DNA from: Bacillota bacterium
GTDB lineage: Bacteria; Bacillota; Clostridia; Peptostreptococcales; Anaerovoracaceae
NCBI GenBank assembly: GCA_017543805.1
Contig: JAFYFK010000015.1
Coordinates: forward strand, 1-8,023
Length of the DNA: 8,023 nt
Direction: 5' to 3'
The position numbers and the translations under genes were made by a program. Shown here in pieces: positions 1-5,202 of this stretch. The number at the start of each line of letters is the position of its first letter. Positions within the stretch are counted from its first letter, which is position 1. Below the pieces are notes generated by a model that was not told where the DNA came from, did not search any database, and was given only the letters and a program-made list of their open reading frames with translations.

Positions 1-1074
1 GGGTCCAGAAAGACCGCGTTCGCGGGCTGCCTTTTTATGGGCTTGGGGGCGTGCTTCTACGGGCTCGCCGGCTCGTATCCGGTGCTGCTGGCAGCCAGAG
101 CCCTTGTGGGCTTCGGCGCAAGCGGAATGTTCCTGTCAATACTGAAATACGAGACGGTCTGGTTTGACGAGACCCGTTTCGGCACGATCACCGGCGTCAC
201 GAGCCTGCTGTCTAACCTCGCAGGCTGTCTGGCGCAGGCGCCTCTCGCGCTGCTCATAGCGTGGCTTTCCTGGAAGATGACTTTCCTTTCAGTAGGCGCT
301 CTTACAGTCGTCACGGGCGTTTTGGTGCTTCTGGTCGCTGTAGACAGGCCTTCTGACAAAGGACTGCCTCAGGTCGGCGGGTCCGCCCCGCAGGACAAAG
401 AAAGAGTCAGCATCCCCGAGGGGATGAAGGGAGTGCTCTCCAGCCGCTATATTTACCCGGTGCTGCTGGTCAATTTCTGCGCAAACGGCATCTTTGTGAC
501 CATGATGAACTGGTCGATACCGTACCTGTCAGATGTGTTCGGAATGAGCCCGGCAGACGCGGGGAAGATAACCCTGTTTATCCCGGTCTGCGCGGCTCTT
601 ACCGGCCTTTTGTGCGGCAGGATATCCGACAGGATCACAAACAGAAAAATGATCAACATTCTTCTGGCGTTCGTTTTGCTGGTCCTTTTCGCTCTGCTGC
701 GTCTGCTCGGAGACAGCCTTGTCTCGCTGCCGCTCTCCGTTTTGGTGGTGATCCTAAGCGGCCTGGGCATGGTGCATGTCATAAATTACGGGCTTGTAAA
801 GGATGTCTGCAATATCAAATACTCCGGTATGGCGACGTCTGTGCTGAATGTGGCGACCTTCCTCGGAAGCTCGATAATCCCGGTCATCTTCGGAGCGATA
901 ATCGAAAAAAACGGTACCGGCGCGGCGTCGTACGGGATCGGTTTCGGAATGCTCGCGGCTTTCGCAGCTCTGGAATTTGCGGCTTCCTTCCTTATCCTCG
1001 AGACCAATTGCAGGAATCATTATCAGGAAATAAAGGAAGGGCAGTACAGGAAATCGATACTGTCGATTAAGTAA
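1..1074 (+). CDS. Major facilitator superfamily permease, 5'-truncated by window edge
   Basis: This is an integral membrane secondary transporter of the major facilitator superfamily; the substrate cannot be told from the sequence. The reading frame is open from base 1 and runs to the TAA at 1072-1074, giving 357 visible residues. The first visible residues, GSRK, look like the end of the family's loop 2-3 motif (D-x-x-G-x-R-K). If so, about 60-75 residues (helices 1 and 2) lie upstream of the window, and the full protein would be near the usual 400-430 residues. The matching loop of the second half is present as GRISDRITNRK near 613-648. About ten hydrophobic segments follow in the usual pattern, with a hydrophilic central loop around 346-430. 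The ATG at 37 lies inside a membrane helix and is not the start. A terminator follows at 1138-1174. Family assignment is firm; substrate is unknown. Confidence 0.88.
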   Translation, partial: GSRKTAFAGCLFMGLGACFYGLAGSYPVLLAARALVGFGASGMFLSILKYETVWFDETRFGTITGVTSLLSNLAGCLAQAPLALLIAWLSWKMTFLSVGALTVVTGVLVLLVAVDRPSDKGLPQVGGSAPQDKERVSIPEGMKGVLSSRYIYPVLLVNFCANGIFVTMMNWSIPYLSDVFGMSPADAGKITLFIPVCAALTGLLCGRISDRITNRKMINILLAFVLLVLFALLRLLGDSLVSLPLSVLVVILSGLGMVHVINYGLVKDVCNIKYSGMATSVLNVATFLGSSIIPVIFGAIIEKNGTGAASYGIGFGMLAAFAALEFAASFLILETNCRNHYQEIKEGQYRKSILSIK

Positions 1075-1137
1075 CTATATTTTATCAATTTCTTTAGATA
1101 TTGCTTTTTTGCTTGTTAGTCGTTTGGCTTCAATAGA

Positions 1138-1174
1138 AAAACTGCTCTATTATCTAAATAATAAGAGCAGTTTT
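1138..1174. terminator. Bidirectional intrinsic terminator between converging genes
   Basis: An 11-base perfect stem (1138-1148 with 1164-1174) extends by five more A-T pairs (1149-1153 with 1158-1162) after a single bulged A at 1163, closing on a four-base loop. The stem ends in T's on the + strand side and begins with A's that read as T's on the - strand. It can therefore stop transcripts of both the permease and the PIN toxin, which converge here. The rest of 1075-1219 shows no gene. Confidence 0.85.
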
Positions 1175-1219
1175 AGGAATGGTTTAATAACAAGCTTTTT
1201 TATATCATCCTTGAAGTGG

Positions 1220-1636
1220 TCAGTTATTTTCCAGCATTTCCAGCAATCTTTTTGGCGTTATTGCCGGAACTCTGCAGCCTGAGAAATCCTTTTGGTTGCG
1301 TGTAATTATATAGTCCGCTTTTATGCGTTTTGCGGTTGCTTCCTGTATTGCATCCTCATAATCCCTGGCTTGCATTTTAGATGCTGCGATCATGTCAGAG
1401 GCTTTAAGGTCGTCAACAGTAAATATCCTGTTAAGCAAAAGGATCACTTTTTCGGTCAGTTCAGGCGTCAGCTCTTTCCTCAGGACATAAATAAGGTTTG
1501 CGATCGACAGGGTTGACAGATGACCTTCGACTCGTTTTATTTCACACAATTCAAAGATTCTTTTTGAATGATCAAAGTGTTCGCTGCGTTTTTCCAGAAC
1601 ATCAATGATTATATTTGTGTCAATCAGTAAGACCAT
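1220..1636 (-). CDS. PIN-domain toxin (PIN_3 type), predicted ribonuclease
   Basis: A 138-residue single-domain protein, predicted to be the toxin of a type II toxin-antitoxin pair; PIN toxins cut RNA with Mg2+ bound by an acidic cluster. The N-terminus shows the hallmark strand LLIDTN with D6. A second acidic group lies at residues 92-95 (DYEDA), and the C-terminal ADYIITRNQKDF (107-118) is the strand-plus-acid element typical of the PIN_3 group. The second acidic position seen in classical VapC proteins (Glu around residue 45) is not evident; the stretch reads STLSIANLIYVLRK, which I recall as normal for PIN_3 proteins. The start is supported by a GGGAG ribosome site at 1641-1645, four bases upstream. 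The gene overlaps the antitoxin by 17 bases (1620-1636), which indicates translational coupling. Target RNA is unknown. Confidence 0.85.
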   Translation of the reverse strand: MVLLIDTNIIIDVLEKRSEHFDHSKRIFELCEIKRVEGHLSTLSIANLIYVLRKELTPELTEKVILLLNRIFTVDDLKASDMIAASKMQARDYEDAIQEATAKRIKADYIITRNQKDFSGCRVPAITPKRLLEMLENN

Positions 1637-1856
1637 ATTTCTCCCTTAATGCTTTTTCTCGCTCTTCATCAAGGTTTACTTCTCCGCTTAGGATCCCTGC
1701 AAGTGAATCGGATAGAAATTCGACCCGCGTTTTTTCTGAAATCAGTCTTGCCACATTTTTCCCGTTTTTTAATATCATTATTTCCTCACCATTCTGCACT
1801 TCTTTTAAGTACTTCCCGAAATTATTCTGTAATTCAGTAGCGGATACCAGTTTCAT
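1620..1856 (-). CDS. Phd/YefM-family antitoxin
   Basis: A 78-residue protein with the Phd/YefM fold signature at its N-terminus: MKLVSATELQNNFGKYLKEV (1-20), then a beta segment EEIMILKNGKNVARLI (24-39). This half normally dimerises and binds the operator. The C-terminal part (about 43-78) is charged and probably disordered until it wraps around the toxin, as in the family. It neutralises the PIN toxin encoded just downstream and, with it, should repress the shared promoter. The start at 1856 has an ideal GGAGG site at 1864-1868 with seven bases of spacing. The first gene of the operon encodes the antitoxin, the usual order for this class. Family assignment is confident; pairing with the toxin rests on the overlap. 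Confidence 0.9.
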   Translation of the reverse strand: MKLVSATELQNNFGKYLKEVQNGEEIMILKNGKNVARLISEKTRVEFLSDSLAGILSGEVNLDEEREKALREKYGLTD

Positions 1857-1868
1857 TTTTCATCCTCC

Positions 1869-1907
1869 ATATTGGCTAAAATTATTCTATTGAATATTAG
1901 CTAATAT
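1869..1907. promoter_or_regulatory. Paired palindromic operator of the toxin-antitoxin operon
   Basis: ATATTAGCTAATAT at 1894-1907 is a perfect 14-base palindrome lying in the spacer between the -35 and -10 boxes and touching the -35. A degenerate copy, ATATTGGCTAAAAT (two differences), lies at 1869-1882 over the predicted transcription start. The two centres are 25 bases apart. This position and symmetry are what is expected for autorepression by an antitoxin dimer or toxin-antitoxin complex. Binding itself is inferred. Confidence 0.6.
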
Positions 1908-1912
1908 GTCAA
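1884..1912 (-). promoter_or_regulatory. Sigma70-type promoter of the toxin-antitoxin operon
   Basis: Reading the - strand, TTGACA (1912-1907) matches the -35 consensus perfectly. It is followed after exactly 17 bases by TAGAAT (1889-1884) as the -10 box. Transcription would begin near 1877, giving a short leader with the GGAGG site at 1868-1864 and the antitoxin ATG at 1856. Confidence 0.85.
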
Positions 1913-2164
1913 CAGCGGGAGAGGATGTGACTGTATAAATGAATTATACCATAAAATGGAATATGTGCAACATATAGCCAACGATTTAGGCTGCAGTATA
2001 AAAACGTAATAACAACGGGATGGGTCCGTATACTGTGCATAAAATTGTGCATTATACGGACTTTTGCGTACACATGTATGCATATCGCGGACTTTAAGGC
2101 TTGCGCTGCGAAGATATTTTTGCAAAACAGCAAATCGTCCGAAATAATTTCAAGTTGGAATTAT
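1908..2164. other. AT-rich intergenic region, no credible gene
   Basis: Between the divergent toxin-antitoxin and amidohydrolase promoters there is no reading frame with a ribosome site and protein-like composition. Two overlapping 74-residue frames on the - strand (1901-2125 and 1909-2133) have low-quality, Cys/Tyr/His-rich translations and look spurious. The stretch contains a small inverted repeat, ATATGT-GCA-ACATAT (1961-1975), the hairpin with T-run at 2024-2065, and a direct repeat CGGACTTT at 2057-2064 and 2088-2095. Confidence 0.6.
2024..2065 (+). terminator. Hairpin followed by T-run, possible terminator or small-RNA end
   Basis: GTCCGTATA (2024-2032) pairs perfectly with TATACGGAC (2053-2061). 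Inside it, two self-complementary TGCA tetramers (2036-2039 and 2047-2050) can extend the stem. Four T's follow at 2062-2065. On the + strand this resembles an intrinsic terminator, although no + strand gene lies upstream between the toxin-antitoxin promoter and here. It may instead end an unrecognised short RNA or be a protein-binding site. Confidence 0.35.
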
Positions 2165-2166
2165 TT
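2142..2166. promoter_or_regulatory. Inverted repeat overlapping the -35 of the amidohydrolase promoter
   Basis: AAATAATT (2142-2149) and AATTATTT (2159-2166) form a perfect 8-base inverted repeat separated by nine bases. The right arm runs into the predicted -35 box at 2165-2170. A dimeric regulator bound here would contact RNA polymerase or block it. No regulator gene is present in the window, so this is only a candidate. Confidence 0.4.
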
Positions 2167-2193
2167 GACTAAAATATTCTTTGGTATTAAAAT
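2165..2193 (+). promoter_or_regulatory. Predicted sigma70-type promoter of the amidohydrolase-DUF3100 operon
   Basis: TTGACT (2165-2170) is followed after 17 bases by TAAAAT (2188-2193). Transcription would start near 2200, leaving a short leader with GGAG at 2211-2214 ahead of the ATG at 2223. This promoter also argues against the upstream in-frame ATG at 2181, which would lie before the transcript starts. Confidence 0.65.
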
Positions 2194-2222
2194 CTGAATA
2201 TTATTATATCGGAGTTTTATTC

Positions 2223-3533
2223 ATGAGGAGCAAGGAAGAACTTAAAAAACTGGCCTGCAACGCCATCGATGCCCGCAGGGAAGAGATAATTGCGTTCGGC
2301 AATTCCGTGGCCGCGGAACCGGAACTCGGTTTCAAAGAGTACAAGACCTCGGAAAAGTTTGCGCAGCTGCTGAAGAGTCTCGGAAGGGATCCCCGCAGAA
2401 ACGTCGCGATAACCGGCGTCATCGACGAATATAAAGGCGCGTCGTCAGACATCAGGGTAGCCGTTATGGGCGAGCTTGACGCCATACTTGTGGCGGACCA
2501 CCCCGACGCGGACAGGATCACCCACGCGGTGCACGCCTGCGGTCACAACGCCCAGCTGGCTTCGGTCGTCGGCATCGCCTACGCGCTTCACGATACTGAT
2601 ATACTGAAAGATCTCGCGGGAGACATAGTGCTTATGGGAGTCCCCGCCGAGGAGTACGTGGAGATAACCTACCGCAAGCAGCTCCGCGACGAGGGCAAGC
2701 TGTGGTTCCTCAGCGGAAAGCAGGAGTTTATCCGCCTCGGGGAGTTCGACGATATCGATATTACCGTTATGCAGCACAGCTCTACGGCAGTGCCGGGCTT
2801 TAAGGCCGGGGCTACCTCCGTCTGCACCGGTTTTGCCGGAAAACTGATAAATTACAAGGGCAAGGCCGCTCACGCCGGCGCGGCTCCGTTTGAGGGCATC
2901 AACGCTCTCAACGCCGCGATGCTGGGGCTTATGGCCGTCCATGTGCAGCGCGAGACCTTCCGCGACGAGGACCATATCAGAGTCCATCCCATCATCACAA
3001 AGGGCGGCGACATAGTAAATGTTGTCCCCGCCGATGTCCATCTTGAGACCTACGTCCGCGGGTCAAACACCAAGGCTATACTCGAAGCTTCCGAAAAGGT
3101 CAACAGGGCTTTCAGATCCGGCGGAGACGCCGTAGGCGCGGAGACCGAAATAATAGAGCTTCCCGGATATATGCCCGTGGTCCAGTGCGATAAGCTGAAC
3201 GAGCTCATGTATGACAATCTTAAGACTCTTGTCGGAGACGATGTCCTGATGGTCTGCCCGGGATTCGGCGGCGGATCCACCGACCAGGGAGATGTCTCGC
3301 AGCTGATCCCGTCCATCCAGTCCTATTTTGCCGGCGTCAGCGGCGGACTGCACGCAAAGAACTTCTGCATGGTCGACAAAGAGCTTACAATGGTTACTTC
3401 GGCAAAGGCTATGCTCTGCCTGGTGATCGACCTTCTCTATGACGGCGCTGCCGCGGGGAAGGATGTTAAAAACGGTTTCAAGCCTGTTCTCACCAAGGAG
3501 GAATATCTCCGCAGCTGGGGCAAGCTGGAATAA
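2223..3533 (+). CDS. M20-family metallo-amidohydrolase (M20D/AbgB-like)
   Basis: A 436-residue zinc-dependent hydrolase of the M20 peptidase family, closest in pattern to aminoacylase and aminobenzoyl-glutamate hydrolase types that cut an amide bond next to an amino acid. Visible family motifs: AEPELGFKEYKTS (31-43), HACGHNAQLA (104-113) with metal ligands C106 and H108, the catalytic and ligand pair E143-E144 in PAEEY, H185 in QHS, the dimerisation-domain motif KAAHAGAAPFEGINAL (214-229), GGDIVNVVPA (261-270), GGGSTDQGD (349-357), and the last ligand H377 in GLHAKNF. All expected ligands are present, so it should be active. There is no signal peptide, so it acts in the cytoplasm. The start at 2223 has GGAG eight bases upstream. 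Two membrane-protein genes follow in the same direction (46-base gap, then two bases), which suggests that they import its substrate. The exact substrate cannot be read from the sequence. Confidence 0.88.
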   Translation: MRSKEELKKLACNAIDARREEIIAFGNSVAAEPELGFKEYKTSEKFAQLLKSLGRDPRRNVAITGVIDEYKGASSDIRVAVMGELDAILVADHPDADRITHAVHACGHNAQLASVVGIAYALHDTDILKDLAGDIVLMGVPAEEYVEITYRKQLRDEGKLWFLSGKQEFIRLGEFDDIDITVMQHSSTAVPGFKAGATSVCTGFAGKLINYKGKAAHAGAAPFEGINALNAAMLGLMAVHVQRETFRDEDHIRVHPIITKGGDIVNVVPADVHLETYVRGSNTKAILEASEKVNRAFRSGGDAVGAETEIIELPGYMPVVQCDKLNELMYDNLKTLVGDDVLMVCPGFGGGSTDQGDVSQLIPSIQSYFAGVSGGLHAKNFCMVDKELTMVTSAKAMLCLVIDLLYDGAAAGKDVKNGFKPVLTKEEYLRSWGKLE

Positions 3534-3579
3534 ATATTTATAAGTAATTATTGCTTAATTCTTAGAAAGGCAGGATGTC

Positions 3580-4458
3580 ATGAAGGATTTTAAAGAAAAC
3601 TTTAATCTGAAAGACTGGAAAGTCCACGTTCTGTGCTTTGTGATCATGGTCGTCGCCGAACTCATCGGTACCATGAAGATCCAGATCAACGGAGCCCGGG
3701 GCGGTGGACTGTCATTCTCGCTCCTTCCGATGCTGTTTGCTATTATCATCGGAATCATTCTCGGCGGCATGAAGAAGATCAGCAAGGAAACCATGATCAC
3801 AGCGTCTCCTTACATCAGCATTGCCGTTATGTTCCTGGTCGTAAAGCTGAGCTGCTCCATCGGACCCTCCTGGAGCACCATCGTAGCGGCAGGCCCGGCT
3901 CTTATTCTTCAGGAGTTCGGTAACCTCGGAACTATTATTCTCTCTATGCCTCTTGCGGTACTTGTATTCAGAATGGGCCGCGCTTCCATCGGCGCAGCGT
4001 TCTCTATCTCCCGCGAACCGTCGATCGCTATCGTCGCTGAGCAGTATGGCCTCGACGGCCCCGAAGGCAGCGGCGTTATGGGTGCTTATGTTACCGGTAC
4101 TGTTCTCGGTACCGTATTCTACGGTATACTCGCATCCGTCTTTGCGGGACTTACGATCTTCCATCCGTATGCACTCGCAATGGCAGCCGGCATGGGCTCC
4201 GCTTCCATGATGACCGCATCTCTTGCTCCGCTGGTCGAGAGGTTCCCGGAAATGGCAGAAGAGATCCAGGCATTCGCCAGCACTTCAAATACGCTGACCA
4301 ACGCAGACGGCCTTTATATGAGCCTTCTGATAGGCCTGCCGTTCACTGAATGGCTGTATAAGAAGCTGAGCAAGAATCATCCGCAGAAAGACGTAATGCT
4401 GAGCGCGGCTGAACTTGACGAAGCAAAGAAGATCGCAGAAACAGAGGAGGATATGTAG
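3580..4458 (+). CDS. DUF3100-family integral membrane protein, putative transporter subunit
   Basis: A 292-residue polytopic membrane protein that I recognise as the DUF3100 family, whose function is not established. Hydrophobic segments lie at about 15-33, 44-63, 75-95, 98-131, 163-190, 193-218 and 243-260. Strongly patterned loops include FSISREPSIAIVAEQYG (141-157), DGPEGSGVMGAYVTGTVLGT (159-178) and ALAMAAGMGSASMM (198-211), which look like substrate or ion sites rather than plain membrane packing. The C-terminus (about 262-292) is charged and cytoplasmic. An AAAGG site lies at 3566-3570 before the ATG. The gene follows the M20 amidohydrolase and is nearly fused to the next membrane-protein gene. 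I infer a carrier for the hydrolase's substrate, working with the downstream protein as a second subunit. Export is an alternative. Confidence 0.8.
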   Translation: MKDFKENFNLKDWKVHVLCFVIMVVAELIGTMKIQINGARGGGLSFSLLPMLFAIIIGIILGGMKKISKETMITASPYISIAVMFLVVKLSCSIGPSWSTIVAAGPALILQEFGNLGTIILSMPLAVLVFRMGRASIGAAFSISREPSIAIVAEQYGLDGPEGSGVMGAYVTGTVLGTVFYGILASVFAGLTIFHPYALAMAAGMGSASMMTASLAPLVERFPEMAEEIQAFASTSNTLTNADGLYMSLLIGLPFTEWLYKKLSKNHPQKDVMLSAAELDEAKKIAETEEDM

Positions 4459-4460
4459 CC

Positions 4461-4976
4461 ATGGCAGACAAAAAACAGACAGAAAGCCTGGGCAAGCTCT
4501 GGGCGCAAAGGATAAAGGTCCTCCTTATTTCCGGCATACTCGCTTCGATCGCGAATATGATCTACGACTGGAGAATGGGCGCTGAACACGTCCACATGCC
4601 CTGGGAGGTATGCGGAGCGCTGCTTTACATGTTCGTCATTATCGTAGTAAGCTATATCGTTCACGACCTTCTTGCAAAGGTGCTGCCGTTCCAGGTCCCC
4701 GCGGTGCTCTATGTGGCCACCTTTACCGCCATCCTGAGCTTCCCGGCTCTCGGCTGGCCTGCAGCTGTAATGAAGGCTGAATTCGCAAAGATCGGACTTC
4801 TTCCGCTCTGCACGCCGATCCTGGCCTACGCAGGTATCTCTTCCGGTAAGGATCTCGACACCTTCAAAAAGCAGGGCGTTGCGATCGTATGCACTGCTAT
4901 CCTGGCATTTGTCGGTACCTACATCGGTTCCGCCATCATCGCCCAGATCATACTCAGCGCGACCAACGTTATCTAA
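4461..4976 (+). CDS. Small five-helix membrane protein, probable partner subunit of the DUF3100 protein
   Basis: A 171-residue hydrophobic protein of no named family that I can recognise. Predicted membrane segments lie at about 17-36, 48-68, 79-96, 110-126 and 138-165, after a charged N-terminus of 18 residues. A glycine-rich part, LCTPILAYAGISSGKDLDTF (116-135), followed by a long helix with GTYIGSAI (152-159), resembles the repeat unit of carriers built from two inverted halves. Its start is two bases after the DUF3100 stop codon, and an AGGAGG site (4445-4450) lies inside the end of that gene, so translation of the two is coupled. This spacing suggests equimolar subunits of one complex. 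The ending just before the terminator at 5002 makes it the last gene of the operon. The transport role is inference from context and topology. Confidence 0.75.
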   Translation: MADKKQTESLGKLWAQRIKVLLISGILASIANMIYDWRMGAEHVHMPWEVCGALLYMFVIIVVSYIVHDLLAKVLPFQVPAVLYVATFTAILSFPALGWPAAVMKAEFAKIGLLPLCTPILAYAGISSGKDLDTFKKQGVAIVCTAILAFVGTYIGSAIIAQIILSATNVI

Positions 4977-5001
4977 TTTTTAAAATCACACAAACAAAAA
5001 G

Positions 5002-5033
5002 CCTTCGCTGTCCTCGAGCAGCGAAGGTTTTTT
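5002..5033. terminator. Strong bidirectional intrinsic terminator
   Basis: A perfect 9-base GC-rich stem (CCTTCGCTG at 5002-5010 with CAGCGAAGG at 5019-5027) closes an 8-base loop. It is followed by six T's (5028-5033). On the - strand the stem is followed by five T's (the A-run at 4996-5000). It ends the amidohydrolase-DUF3100 operon and can also stop transcripts coming from trkA on the other strand. Confidence 0.92.
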
Positions 5034-5047
5034 AATGCTTTTTTCCT

Positions 5048-5194
5048 GCGAATAATGGGTATTGTCTCCTCGGGTCGCTCTCGCTCCACAGGGGACCCTC
5101 CCAGCGGTTCTAAGTTCCGTCTTCGCCTTTGGCTCGCCGATCACTAAGAACCGGGTTCCCTGAGGACCCTCGGTAGACAATACTCATTATTCGC
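5048..5194. repeat. 147-bp long inverted repeat, possible miniature mobile element or structured RNA
   Basis: Terminal arms of 20 bases (5048-5067 and 5175-5194) are complementary over their whole length, with a single G-T pair. Nested inside are GGGTC/GACCC (5072-5076 with 5165-5169), a 10-base arm CAGGGGACCC/GGGTTCCCTG (5089-5098 with 5153-5162, one G-T pair), and CGGTTCT/AGAACCG (5105-5111 with 5147-5153, sharing one base with the previous arm). The whole unit can fold into one long imperfect hairpin with internal loops. It lies between the operon terminator and the trkA stop codon. No protein reading frame here is credible. I see no clear target-site duplication at the ends. It could be a miniature inverted-repeat element, a repetitive palindromic element or a structured 3' region of the trkA transcript. 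Confidence 0.65.
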
Positions 5195-5202
5195 TCAAAT
5201 TG

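Noticed and set aside
37..39. ATG at 37 as the start of the permease
   Set aside because: The frame is open back to base 1 and the residues before it (GSRKTAFAGCLF) continue a known family loop and helix, so the gene begins outside the window.
612..1070. 152-residue + strand frame inside the permease gene
   Set aside because: Its translation is rich in Arg, Cys and Gly with no domain pattern. It is a shadow of the permease reading frame.
1901..2133. Two overlapping 74-residue reading frames on the - strand
   Set aside because: No ribosome site was found, the composition is odd, and they overlap the toxin-antitoxin promoter and operator. They look like chance frames in AT-rich DNA.
2181..2222. 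Upstream in-frame start for the amidohydrolase at 2181
   Set aside because: No ribosome site precedes it, the predicted -10 box lies downstream of it, and the ATG at 2223 has GGAG at ideal spacing and the family's usual N-terminus.
4986..5180. 64-residue reading frame on the - strand across the terminator and long hairpin
   Set aside because: It reads through an intrinsic terminator and the nested inverted repeats, which explain the sequence better than coding does.
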